DNA of 64,000 bases. Origin: Hippopus hippopus. Lineage: Eukaryota; Mollusca; Bivalvia; Cardiida; Cardiidae. Made by a program: the position numbers and the translations under genes. A model generated the notes under the pieces. The model searched no databases, had not been told where the DNA came from, and saw only the letters and a list, made by a program, of their open reading frames with translations. This document shows, one piece after another, positions 44,278 to 53,333 of this stretch; the first letter of the stretch is position 1, and each line of letters starts with the position of its first letter. The stretch covers positions 25,201,558 to 25,265,557 of the forward strand of contig OX328112.1 in NCBI GenBank assembly GCA_946811185.2. Reading direction: 5' to 3'.

Positions 44278-44540
44278 TTAACCCTTTACCACACAATCCC
44301 AACTTCTAAACACCCTGAGGAAGAAGTCTGTTGTTTTTTAACAACCTTGAGGAAGAAAGGTTTTGAAAAAATTGTGGAAAATGGAGAAAATGCTGGTAAC
44401 CAGCATTTTCTCCTTTTCCCACAATGTTTTCTATGTTATCAAGGACAAATTTCATCATTTTAGTCCCATTTAATTTGTCGTCTGCAAATACTTTCAATTT
44501 GGACATGTCTAAACTTTTTGTTGTTTGGTAAAGAGTTAAA
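44278..44540 (-). mobile_element. MITE-1 copy with partial internal duplication
   Basis: TTAACCCTTTACCACACAATCCC; the CACCCTGAGGAAGAAG phrase is repeated once (44,310 and 44,345) before the hairpin. Ends TTTGGTAAAGAGTTAA. Confidence 0.8.
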
Positions 44541-44630
44541 GTCTGTTGGTGTCTCAGTGTTAGTGGTATATCAACAGCATGCCATTTTTTTGTTGTACGA
44601 GTATGATAACATTTTTCATTTCATTTACAG

Positions 44631-44723
44631 AAGTGTGTTGTCAGGTTTCTGCACAGAAGAATATGAATGCCGTAAAACCTGCACAATATCAATTCCCATC
44701 TTAAGAATCTTCGGAATCGATAT
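44631..44723 (+). CDS. Cysteine-rich exon 'a' of a secreted-type gene
   Basis: 93-bp exon between CATTTCATTTACAG and GTAAGA, open in one phase (2 in, 2 out): SVLSGFCTEEYECRKTC then TISIPILRIFGID. It shows a C-x5-C-x3-C pattern. It joins in phase to the exon at 46,599 (and equally to that at 49,225). No start or signal-peptide exon was found upstream, so the 5' end of the gene is missing from my reading. I do not recognise the domain. Confidence 0.5.
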
Positions 44724-45189
44724 GTAAGACATATAGGATCTGACATGAGTTGGCATTTGGGATAAGATTTTATTAAATGAGTCAAGGGAAAATGTTATCA
44801 AGCGAGCCTTTGGTGCGCTTAATAACATTTTTCTTGATGAGTTTACTAAAATTTTATCTCAAACGCCTATGAATGTCAGATTCTTTTTAATACATAACAA
44901 AATTACTCAAATAATAGATCAGAAGATGCGAAGCCATTGATAGATGCACCAGTGGTAATATCCATAAAACCCATTCACTTCTATGAAATACGTACAAAAT
45001 GACATCAAAAAATGACATCACACAATTGTAAAATTAAACAATATAAGAAAAGAAAATTTGTAATGGGTATATTCCACTGAAAAAAAGTGAGATTATGTGA
45101 TAAAATCTAGGTCTATGGATGACTCTAGGCCTGAGACAAGAAAATTTTGAACTTGTTTGAGTTTCAAGCATCAAGAAGAACAAATTAAA

Positions 45190-45330
45190 TGTGACTCAAA
45201 TGTTAAGATTTGTCGTTGTAAACATTGGGGAAAAAGACAAAATGATGATTACCATTTTCTTTTTCCAGTAATGTTTTCAAGGGCATTCTTTCTTGGGGGT
45301 TTTTAAAGTTTAAAATGATTTTGTTTGGTT
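45190..45330 (+). mobile_element. MITE-1, degenerate
   Basis: AAATGTGACTCAAATG...CATTGGGGAAAAAGACAAAATGATG...TTTTGTTTGG. Confidence 0.45.
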
Positions 45331-45416
45331 AGGGTCACTTTTTATTCAGCTATATTGATATTGTTAACTAACACCTATATACATGTAGTCTTGTGAATAC
45401 TGGTTATGGAGTTTCT

Positions 45417-45626
45417 TAAACTTGTACTTTGCACAAATTCTTCCCAAGCCACTGGCTGCTTTCACAAACAGCTGTCGTCAAAAAACAATGATTAGTGGTG
45501 AGAGGAGAACGAATCTTGTTGAAATGACCATCATCTTTCTCAGAAAGTATTTGGCCGAGCTGGGAATTGAACAAGTAACCCTAGGGCTTATAGCCCTATT
45601 TGTTACCAACTGAGCAACCTGACCCA
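45417..45626 (-). mobile_element. SINE-1 copy, diverged
   Basis: TTCTTCCCAAGCCACTGGCTGC...CAATGATTAGTGGTGAGAGG...GGGAATTGAACAAGTAACCC (B-box remnant on the reverse strand)...CAACTGAGCAACC. Confidence 0.7.
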
Positions 45627-45710
45627 GCAGAATTTGTGTCACAATTGATGTAAAAGAGCTATAGGTTGAAACTAAACAAAAATTTTTGTTAGATTAATCC
45701 TTAACCACAC

Positions 45711-45926
45711 AGTCCTGAGTTTTAACAACTCTTAGAGAGAAGCCTATTGAAAACATCGTAGGAAAAGGAGAAAATGCTAGTAACCAGCATTTTCTCCTAT
45801 TCCCGCAATGTTTTTTACCCTATCATAGACAAACAAATTCCATCTTTCGAGTTACATTTTAATTGTCGTCTGCAAATGCTTTGAATTTAGACAAGTCTAT
45901 ATTCTGCTCGTGTGGTAAAGAGTTAA
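45711..45926 (-). mobile_element. MITE-1 copy
   Basis: CTTAACCACACAGTCCTGAG to GTGTGGTAAAGAGTTAA. Confidence 0.85.
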
Positions 45927-45943
45927 GCCTTTGCAGTGATGAT

Positions 45944-46172
45944 TTAACCTTTTACCAAACAATCCCTGGTTTTTACGACCCTGAGATAGAAGCCTTTTGA
46001 AAACATTGTGGGAAAAGGAGAAAATGCTGGTAACCAGCATTTTCTCCTTTTCCCACAATGTTTTCTACCCTGCTGGAAACAAATTTCAATTTATGAGTTA
46101 CGTTTATATTGTCGTCTGCAAGTGCTTTCAATTTGGACCAGTCTAAAATAATGTTGTTTGGTAAAGAGTTAA
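45944..46172 (-). mobile_element. MITE-1 copy, first in a TTAA chain
   Basis: TTAACCTTTTACCAAACAATCC to GGTAAAGAGTTAA. Its right TTAA (46,169-46,172) is also the left TTAA of the next MITE-2. Confidence 0.9.
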
Positions 46173-46355
46173 CCCTCAGAGCGCCGAAAAAACCCAAATG
46201 ACATTTTTAGTCTAGAAATACGACCCGATTAAGTGCAATTTTAAGGTTGCTTTGATCTTTGCTGTTTCATTAAAGCGGACAATGTAGATCATAGATCAGA
46301 CTGCACATATTGTGCAGTCTGATCTTCATCTTCATTGGCCACAAAGGGGCTTTAA
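46169..46355. mobile_element. MITE-2 copy, middle of a TTAA chain
   Basis: TTAACCCTCAGAGCGCCG, core GATCAGACTGCACA / TGTGCAGTCTGATC, ends GGGGCTTTAA. Its right TTAA (46,352-46,355) is the left TTAA of the next MITE-1. Confidence 0.9.
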
Positions 46356-46580
46356 CTCTTTACCACACAATCCCGACTTTTAACGACCCTGAGAAAGAAA
46401 TCTTTTGAAAACATTGTGGGAAAAGGAGAAAATGCTGGTAACCAGCATTTTCTCCTTTTCCCACAATGTTTTCTACCCTTCCCAAATGAAATTTCAATTT
46501 TTTAGTCACGTTTATTTTGTTGTCTGCAAGTGCTTTCAATTTGGACCTGTCTAAAATTTTGTTGTTTGGTAAAGAGTTAG
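46352..46580 (-). mobile_element. MITE-1 copy ending 18 bp before a splice acceptor
   Basis: TTAACTCTTTACCACACAATCC to TTTGGTAAAGAGTTAG. Only GGGTTGATTTTCTTTCAG separates it from exon 46,599, so the exon's branch-point region lies within the MITE. Confidence 0.9.
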
Positions 46581-46598
46581 GGGTTGATTTTCTTTCAG

Positions 46599-46678
46599 AA
46601 CCATTCCGTGGAGTTGCAAGGCCACATGTACTCGTGAAGCATGTTGTACAGGCTACACTGGCCAGGACTGCTTGCAGC
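46599..46678 (+). CDS. Cysteine-rich exon 'b' (C-x3-C-x4-CC-x7-C)
   Basis: 80-bp exon between TTTTCTTTCAG and GTATGT, phase 2 in and 1 out. Translation TIPWSCKATCTREACC then TGYTGQDCLQ. Cysteine spacing and the G-Y/F-x-G-x-D-C ending are identical to the exon at 49,225, so the two are duplicated modules of an EGF-like or similar small disulfide fold in a secreted protein. It joins in phase to 44,723 and to 47,501. The longer open frame across this region (46,517-47,092) starts in a MITE and is not the gene. Confidence 0.7.
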
Positions 46679-46729
46679 GTATGTAGTTTGAGTTTGATTT
46701 TGTTTCTAATCATTGAACTTTTCGACATG

Positions 46730-46885
46730 CAAACAGTCCCATATTTTATTAATCTAAAGAAAAGGCTTTTGAAAACATTGTGGTACAAAGAGAAAATGCT
46801 GATAACCAGCATTTTCTCCTTTTTTCACAGTCTTTTTAGAGAAAATGCTTATAAGCAGCATTTTCTCCTTTTTCCACAATCTCTT
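46730..46885 (-). mobile_element. MITE-1 copy, degenerate, hairpin duplicated
   Basis: AAAGGCTTTTGAAAACATTG then two adjacent AGAAAATGCT...AGCATTTTCTCC hairpins. Confidence 0.65.
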
Positions 46886-47500
46886 TTTTTTTTCTTTTTA
46901 GCTGGGCCATTTTCAAAGAAAATGTTGAAGAATTGTCATATGGTTGTATTGTCCGTGTCTGTGTCATCATTGTGGAAAACTTTGAAATTATTTCATATTT
47001 CTGTTTGTACTAGAGATATTTACATGACCTTCAAACTTCCATGCAAGTTACCTACCCTCTACCTGCTAAATACGTTAAATGGAACATTCTAGCTGATGGT
47101 AAAATATCTCCTTATCGAGTAGTGTTGATCAAAGATCAGATTGCACATCCACAAAAGGTCACCGAGTTCCACTTAGCAGCCTGTTTTTACCTGTTTTTTG
47201 AGTTCATTTCCCTGCCAGCAAAAACCTTTTGGACCAACAGTACAATATCAGTTTGTCATCTTTACAATAGTTTCCATACTTTTAAATGGTTTGACGAGAA
47301 TTTAGATGCATTTTAACATCCCAATTGTTTTACTTTTGGCTACTACTATGACTTTAACTGAAAAACAGGAAACCCATATTATATGGGCAAGAGATGTTCA
47401 ATATATTTTTGATACAGTTTTGCCCCTTTTTGACTCACTTTTTTTTAAGAAAAAAAGTGACAGTTTTCACGTGCATTGAGTGCTCTTGTATTATGTTTAG

Positions 47501-47628
47501 GGACTGATGATTGTCAGCAAAATGGCCGCTGTTCAGGTCACAAATGTGTGGAGCAGTTCACAGAAGGTTGTTGGTGTACGGCAGAGGAGACCATGAGTCA
47601 GAAGTTTATGGGAAGTAACAAAAAGTAG
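47501..47628 (+). CDS. Cysteine-rich exon 'c', possible last exon
   Basis: After TTATGTTTAG the phase-1 reading gives TDDCQQNGRCSGHKC then VEQFTEGCWCTAEETMSQKF and a stop at 47,626. It is cysteine-dense (C-x5-C-x4-C-x8-C-x1-C). A possible donor GGAA|GTAACA at 47,614/47,615 would instead end it in phase 1, which fits the lysozyme exon at 50,926 (but not the phase-2 exon at 49,225). It could therefore be a terminal exon of a lysozyme-less isoform or an internal module. I do not recognise the family. Confidence 0.6.
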
Positions 47629-47639
47629 GGAACCCCTTT

Positions 47640-47945
47640 AAAGCCCCTTTTACAACAATAGTTGCCTCAGTCGTCAATGTAGATCAAGATCAGGCTGCAC
47701 AAAATGTGCAGTCAGGATCCATACACACCAAGCATTCTTAAGAATATTCTTGGTCTTGTCCTACAAGATTTGCTAAATTTGAATGTAACACAACTTCTGA
47801 TTGGCTAAACCAAATGATTTAGCCAATCAGAAGTTGTGTTACATCCAAATTCATGAAATTCTAGAGAAGTAGACTAAGAACTTGATTAAGAATGGTTGGT
47901 GGATTTAAACCCTGATCTTTGACCTACACTGTTCTCTTTGCCAAG
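47640..47945. mobile_element. MITE-2 copy with nested palindrome
   Basis: Core GATCAAGATCAGGCTGCACA...TGTGCAGTC, then a ~200-bp insertion, then TGATCTTTGACCTACAC. Confidence 0.75.
47714..47912. mobile_element. Palindromic insert inside MITE-2
   Basis: CACCAAGCATTCTTAAG ... CTTGATTAAGAATGGTTGG at the ends; the centre is AACTTCTGATTGGCTAAA / TTTAGCCAATCAGAAGTT. Near-perfect hairpin, no coding. Confidence 0.75.
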
Positions 47946-48007
47946 ATGTGCTAGAACAGAGCATTCTTCAAATTGCAATTACTTCAGTCTGAATTATTTC
48001 TAGACTG

Positions 48008-48236
48008 ATAACTCTTTACCAAACAACAAAATTATAGACTGGTCCAAATTGAAAGCATCTGCAGACAACAAAATGAATGTGACTAAAAAATTTGAAATTC
48101 CTTTTGGGAAGGGTAGAAAACATTGTGGGAAAAGGAGAAAATGCTGGTTACCAGCATTTTCTCCTTTTTCCACAATGTTTTCAAAAGGCTTCTTTCTCAG
48201 GATTATTAAAAGTCAGGATTGTGTGGTAAAGAGTTA
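48008..48236 (+). mobile_element. MITE-1 copy
   Basis: ATAACTCTTTACCAAACAAC to GTGGTAAAGAGTTAA. Confidence 0.9.
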
Positions 48237-48254
48237 AAGTCTGTTTGGTTTATT

Positions 48255-48449
48255 AGCTCTTTCAGGACCAAATAAATAAACTCGACCTCTTTTGACAGCT
48301 CTAAATACAATTCGTTGAAACTTACAAAGATTTTCATTGTATAGGCTTGACTAAACCAGCAGACGGCTTAGATCATTCTGTGCAGTCTGATCTTGATCTA
48401 TGCCATCTGCAAGAGTCACTGTTTTCACCTGTGGTGCCGAAAGGGTTAA
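48255..48449. mobile_element. MITE-2 copy
   Basis: TAGCTCTTTCAGGACC to CGAAAGGGTTAA. The first core arm is largely deleted. Confidence 0.7.
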
Positions 48450-48501
48450 GTGCTCGAAGATTTAACTCTATACCAGACCACAAATTTTTTCTTCGGGATA
48501 G

Positions 48502-48711
48502 TTAATCCTGTACCACATAATCCCGACCTTTAACGACCCTGAGAAAGAAAGCTTTTTGAAAACATTTTCTTTTTTTTTTCCACAATGGTTTTTACCTTTC
48601 CCAAAACAAATTTCAATTTTTTCAGACAAATTTAGTTTGTTGTCTGCAAATTCTTTCAAATTGGACTGGTGGATTTTTTTATTTGGATTTTGTGGTTTGG
48701 TAAAGAGTTAA
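48502..48711 (-). mobile_element. MITE-1 copy, hairpin collapsed
   Basis: TTAATCCTGTACCACATAATCCC to GGTTTGGTAAAGAGTTAA. The apex is replaced by a T run. Confidence 0.8.
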
Positions 48712-48988
48712 AACTTTGGATTGAGTGGTAAAGGCTGAGTAAACAAATGCTTGTTTTCACAAACATGGAAAACATGACTTTTGAAATCGTTGGAATAAAG
48801 ATGTTCTTCAACTTGCTACCAACTTTAGCAATTTTGCAACAGACATGATAGAAAAAGTGAAATATCTCTTTGAAAGCATTTGCACACATGTGAAAGTGGT
48901 CTTCATTAAGAATTTCTCCTTTTGCCCCAAAGTTTTCATAACTTGTCTGGTTCAGGATGAAAAAAAGTTGTCTTAAGGATGCTATGAA

Positions 48989-49203
48989 TTAACCCATTAC
49001 CACATCCTCAGTATTAACGAGCCAAAAAAACAAGGCTTTTTAAAACGTTGTGGGAAAAGAAGAAAATGCTGGTAACCGGCATTTTCTCCTTTTCCCACAA
49101 TGTTTTTTAACTTTTCAGAGACAAATCCAAGCATTTGAGACACATTTAATAATTTGTCTGTGATTTGGACAAGCGTAAAATTTTGTCGTATGGAAACAAG
49201 ATA
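48989..49203 (-). mobile_element. MITE-1 copy, shared with 36,199
   Basis: TTAACCCATTACCACATCC to CGTATGGAAACAAG. Confidence 0.75.
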
Positions 49204-49224
49204 AGTATGTAATTCACATTACAG

Positions 49225-49313
49225 AACTGTTCGAGTACCATGTGAGCAACCATGTGAACGTACAAAGTGTTGTGATGGATTCAAAGGAAAGGACTGTAAT
49301 GAACACTATGACA
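49225..49313 (+). CDS. Cysteine-rich exon of lysozyme unit C (intact)
   Basis: 89-bp exon between AATTCACATTACAG and GTACGT, phase 2 in and 1 out. Reads TVRVPCEQPCERTKCC then DGFKGKDCNEHYD, with C-x3-C-x4-CC-x7-C exactly as in the 46.6-kb exon. Spliced to 50,926, the junction codon is completed (A+TT) and reading runs straight into the LSSEAD linker and the lysozyme. This gives a secreted-type Cys-rich module fused N-terminally to a phage-type lysozyme; it could aid binding or stability, which is inference. The matching upstream exon is not evident unless it is the one at 44,631. Confidence 0.72.
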
Positions 49314-49822
49314 GTACGTAAAAAACTTGGCACTTTTTATTTATTACCTCCCGCAACAGATTTATGACTTTTGAAATACAGAAGGAAAAATTGCTGTGTA
49401 CTGTATAAATTAACATGCTGTAATTTAATTGATTCCACTTTTCTATTCACTTTTTATGGTACATGTGGGCTACTTTTTCATTTTAAAGAATCTGATTTCA
49501 AATTGAGTTGGGGAAAATGAAGCAACAAAGATGTTTTTAAAGAAAATTGGAAGAAAACTATTAGTTTTGACAAAATACGAAACAAGGCCATAATTTTTGG
49601 TTGTGAGAATGTAAATACTTTAGAGTTACCTATATTTGGCCATTGATTTCATTTTTTTTTTTTTTGGAAATGATAAATGATAAAGGCTGGTAATAAACGT
49701 TTTTCTTTTTCCTACTCTTTTTTTCTAGCCTTTCTAAGATAATTTATATAATTCAACTCATATATAGTTTGTCACCTGCAATATTGCTTTCAATTTGAAC
49801 GAGTGTATTTGTCCTTTGAGAA

Positions 49823-50015
49823 AGAGTCAATCTTTTACCAAACAATCCATAGTTTTACTACCCAGGGTTAAAAGTCTACAGGAAAATAGAATAGTGAGAA
49901 GAGGAGAAATTCTGGTTCCCACTACCTTATCCATTTCCCACATTTTTTTTCATTGAGCCACATTTAATGGGTTGTTTGCAAATGCTTTCAAATTTGCCAT
50001 CAGGTCCAGGGTTGT
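49823..50015 (-). mobile_element. MITE-1, degenerate
   Basis: CAATCTTTTACCAAACAATCC...GGAGAAATTCTGG...TTGTTTGCAAATGCTTTCAA. Confidence 0.6.
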
Positions 50016-50052
50016 ACAATTTTGAGCCATGCTCTGTGAAAAGTGGGCTTAA

Positions 50053-50413
50053 GGTAGTAGACCCCTAATGCTTCTAGTGCAACATGGAGTAAAATTTCTT
50101 TTTAGTTGATAAATAAGGATTTATACTGATATAATACTTTTGCACATTTTTAACCCACCAGAAATTCCTTTGATGTCTGTCTTGAAATCATTTGTTGAAA
50201 TTTTTGTTAGTTTCCTGTAAAGGGAGGTAATTATTATCTCCCTTTGTAATAAAAATATACTGGTTTTAGATTTATAAATGATAATTCTAAGGAGGAAAAG
50301 AAGGAAAAAGTGGCTTGGTTAAAGTAGTACAATAATACTCATTTTTCACATAGCAAATTTTGTAGGATAATATTCTAGTGGAAATAGCTGTTTTCCATTA
50401 GGGGTCTACTACC
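50053..50413. mobile_element. 361-bp TTAA element with 18-bp perfect inverted ends
   Basis: GGTAGTAGACCCCTAATG at the start and its exact complement at the end, flanked by TTAA at 50,049-50,052 and 50,414-50,417. No coding and no similarity to MITE-1 or MITE-2. The TTAA duplication is typical of piggyBac-mobilised elements. Confidence 0.92.
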
Positions 50414-50621
50414 TTAATGCATCTTCAAAACGTATCGACCCAGTGCAGTCCACACAGGTAGACCTGTACCGAAACTTTTCTATATTAGTCAATTTTCTGC
50501 TTGGCATAGTACCAGTCTACCCCATGATTCAGTCAGTTGTTAAACAAAATCGATCTTATGAATCCATAATTATGTGACGACTTGCTTGGTACAATGCATC
50601 ACAGAGATGCATTAACCCTTT

Positions 50622-50840
50622 ACCACACAATCCCAAGTTTTAATGTCCCTGAAGGAGAAGGCTTTTGAAAACATGGTGGGAAAAGGAGAAAATGCTGGTA
50701 ACCAGCATTTTCTCTTTTTCCCACCATGTTTTCTAACCTCTCAAAAAACTTTGGTTTATTGGTATCACTTTCAAATTTTGTGGTCTGCAGATGCTTTCAA
50801 CTTGGAAGAGTCTAGAAATTGTCATTTGGTGCAGTGTTAA
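50622..50840 (-). mobile_element. MITE-1 copy nested in MITE-3
   Basis: TTAACCCTTTACCACACAATCCC to GGTGCAGTGTTAA. The hairpin is intact (ACATGGTGGGAAAAGG). Confidence 0.9.
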
Positions 50841-50925
50841 ACCACCTCTTGCCAGAGCATGGCTTATATATATATAGATCCAGGTATGTCATCAGGTCTA
50901 GTGTTATATAACTTTATTTTTGCAG

Positions 50926-51422
50926 TTCTGTCTTCAGAAGCTGACAATACATTCCTGACAGCTGATGAGCTTGAAAGCTTAAAAGAACAGCTGAAAATTG
51001 ATGAAGGGTATAGTGATGAAATTTATAATGACACTGAAGGATATCCAACATTTGGTATCGGTCACCTTATAAGAAAGACGGATGAAGAGTATGGCAAACC
51101 TGAAGGAACAAAAGTAGATGATGAAAGAATTCAAGAAGTGTTTGAAGCTGACGTCCATATTGCTGTGCAGGAGGTACTTGCTGTTTTTCCAAATGCAAAT
51201 ACTTTTCCTGGAGAGGTCAAGGAAATTCTGGTGAACATGATGTTCAATTTGGGTCGACCTAGACTGAAGAAGTTTAAGAATTTTACCGCTGCTGTCAATG
51301 ACAGGAACTGGAGCAAGGCTGCAGATGAAATGGTGGATAGTAAATGGTATGGACAAGTCGGAAACAGATCCAAACGCCTTGTGGCCAGAATGAGGGCAGT
51401 TGCTTCAGATACTGGAAATTAG
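50926..51422 (+). CDS. T4-phage-type lysozyme (GH24) exon, unit C (most complete gene)
   Basis: Acceptor TTTATTTTTGCAG, phase 1, then LSSEADNTFLTADELESLKE and a full GH24 domain. In the frame from 50,859 the catalytic residues are E49, D58 and T64. TEGYPTFGIGHL, MFNLG and SKWYGQVGNRSKRL are conserved. It ends RAVASDTGN, three residues longer than copy B, and stops at TAG 51,420. It is the most diverged copy (IDEGYSDEIYNDTEG against EDEGYRNEIYIDTEG in copy B) but carries no lesion. As in other animals with horizontally acquired phage lysozymes, the likely role is digestion of, or defence against, bacteria; the family is known from bivalves. A start at the ATG at 50,859 lies in MITE-3 sequence and is unlikely. 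Confidence 0.9.
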
Positions 51423-51472
51423 CTACTCACAATGTACAAAGGGACATATTTATCTTCAAGTTTAAATTCTAT

Positions 51473-51679
51473 TAACACTTTTATGCTGCTAAATAAGTTC
51501 AACAGAAATTTCCATTGAATAGTAAAATCTGAAATATTGTGATTTCAAAGTTGATTTCACCAGGAAAAAATACTGTATTGGACTGGGTAGATCCAAGATC
51601 AGAGTGCACATTTTGTGATCTTGATCTACACTGTCCGCAAAAGTAAAAACCGAGTTGCACGTAGCAGCCAAAAGGTTAA
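51473..51679. mobile_element. MITE-2 copy
   Basis: TTAACACTTTTATGCTGC to GCCAAAAGGTTAA, second core arm shortened. Lies about 50 bp after the lysozyme stop, probably in its 3' UTR. Confidence 0.75.
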
Positions 51680-51872
51680 GCCTGTCCCAAATGACAAGTT
51701 TTAGACTCTTTCATATTCAAAAGCTCTGCAGAAGATAAATTCATAATGGTACAAATGAAGTAAAGCTCTTTTATAGGTCTGAAAACATAGTGCGACAATG
51801 TTTTCAAAAGCCTTCTTTCCAAGGTCATGAAAACATGGGATTGTCTGGTAAAGGGGATAAATCTAAGTTTCA
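51680..51872 (+). mobile_element. MITE-1 copy, hairpin lost
   Basis: AAATGACAAGTTTTAGACTC...GTGCGACAATGTTTTCAAAAGCC...TGTCTGGTAAAGGGGATAA. Confidence 0.65.
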
Positions 51873-51951
51873 AGACTAGCTATTCATTGGCTCTGGTTCC
51901 GTCAGAATTAAACAGAATATAGGATGATAGGAGAATATGGCCCAAAATTGG

Positions 51952-52170
51952 TAACCCTTTACGAAACAACAAAATTTTAGATTAGTCTAAATTGAAAACA
52001 TGTGAAGATGACAATAAATGTGACTCTATTGGAAATTTGTTTCGGAAGGGTAGAAAAAATTGTGGGAAAAGAGAAAATGCTGGTTACCAGCATTTTCTCT
52101 TTTTCCCACAATAATTTTAAAAGCTTTCTTGGGTTATGAAAACTTGGAATTTTGTGGTAAAGGGATAAAT
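51952..52170 (+). mobile_element. MITE-1 copy
   Basis: GTAACCCTTTACGAAACAAC to TGTGGTAAAGGGATAA. Confidence 0.8.
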
Positions 52171-52265
52171 TTTGGACTCTCTGGACTTGAATTTGCAGCA
52201 AAGAGTTATAAAGTTATTAAAATATTGAAAAGTGAGTTATAAACACTGGCATTAGAACTACATGT

Positions 52266-52520
52266 ATTTGAGCTATACTATGTGAAAAGGGGGTTTAATG
52301 CATATCTGTGATCCATTAAACCAAGCAAGTCATTATATGATTATGGATTCATAAAATCAATTTTGTCTAATATAGAGGTAAACTGGTCCTTTAACATGCA
52401 CAAAACTGACTAATAGCAAAAAGTTTCGACCTAGGTCAGCCTGAGTAGACTCGGCAGGCTTACCAAGACCTTTTTGTAGACACATTAAGCTCCCTTTTTC
52501 ACAGAGCATGGCTCATTTAT
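52266..52520. mobile_element. MITE-3 copy
   Basis: TGAGCTATACTATGTGAAAAGG left, CACAGAGCATGGCTCATTT right. Confidence 0.75.
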
Positions 52521-52605
52521 ATTTTAAATGTCAGCTAGATGCAGATTTAGCGCTGTTTTGGGGACAAGACTATAAATCTTTAATGAGTTTATTTGTAAAA
52601 ATCTT

Positions 52606-52834
52606 TTAACCCTTTACCAGACATCAAAATTTTAACCTTGTCCAAATTGAGAGCATTTGCAGATGACAGTTTCAAATCGGCTCAAATGCTGGAATATTTC
52701 TTTGATAGCATAGAAAACAATGTGGGGAAAAGAAGGAAATGCTGGTTACCAGCATTTTTCCTTTTCCCACAATGCTTTACAAAGGCTTCTTTCCCAGGGT
52801 CATTAAAAGTTGGCATTGTGCAGTAAAGGGTTAA
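52606..52834 (+). mobile_element. MITE-1 copy
   Basis: TTAACCCTTTACCAGACATC to CAGTAAAGGGTTAA. Confidence 0.9.
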
Positions 52835-53217
52835 TTTGAAACACAATCAAAACCTGAAAACTAATTGGTTCTTGAACCATGTAACCAGCTATCCACCAGC
52901 TAGGTGACAAATTTTCAGGAATATCCATAAACAAATTATTTCCACTTTTAATGTGGCTGTATTGATGGAATTTTAACATTCCTGGTTCCTGATTCCTGGT
53001 GGTTGTGCAACCACTGGATTGTTTCATAAAGAGTTCAAAATATTGAGAAACCACTTGAAACTTCATCATGCCTGTCTTGCAACCTTCTGAAACCAAAGAC
53101 AGATCTATTAGTACTGATAACTGTGAATATACTGTACTTACCTTTGCTTTGAGTACAAGTTACTCTTTTCTGTCAAACATATAAACATTTTTCTTTTAAA
53201 ATCAATATAGTTATGCT

Positions 53218-53333
53218 TTAACTCTTTACAAAACGACAAAATTTCAGACTGGTCCAAAATGAAAGCATTTGCAGGTGACAAATTAAATATGGCTCAAATG
53301 ATGAGATTTGTCCTTGATACAGTAGGAAACATT
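53218..53333 (+). mobile_element. MITE-1, left part (split copy)
   Basis: TTAACTCTTTACAAAACGAC to CAGTAGGAAACATTCATT. Confidence 0.8.

Larger units (their letters stand above)
37682..44320. repeat. Segmental duplicate of 13,796-24,262
   Basis: Counterpart of the block described at 13.8 kb. The lysozyme exon and about 1.4 kb of 3' flank are nearly identical between the two, while the 5' flanks differ. This copy contains the 40.69-41.2 kb segment (related to 5.4 kb) that the other lacks. Confidence 0.85.
50030..50870. mobile_element. MITE-3 copy carrying two TTAA insertions
   Basis: GAGCCATGCTCTGTGAAAAGTGG left and CTTGCCAGAGCATGGCTTAT right, with insertions at 50,049-50,417 and 50,622-50,840. 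It lies in the intron just before the lysozyme exon. Confidence 0.8.

Noticed and set aside
46517..47092. 191-residue open frame
   Set aside because: It begins in a MITE-1 arm, reads a Cys-rich exon in the wrong frame and ends in a hairpin fragment. The exon at 46,599-46,678 is better supported.
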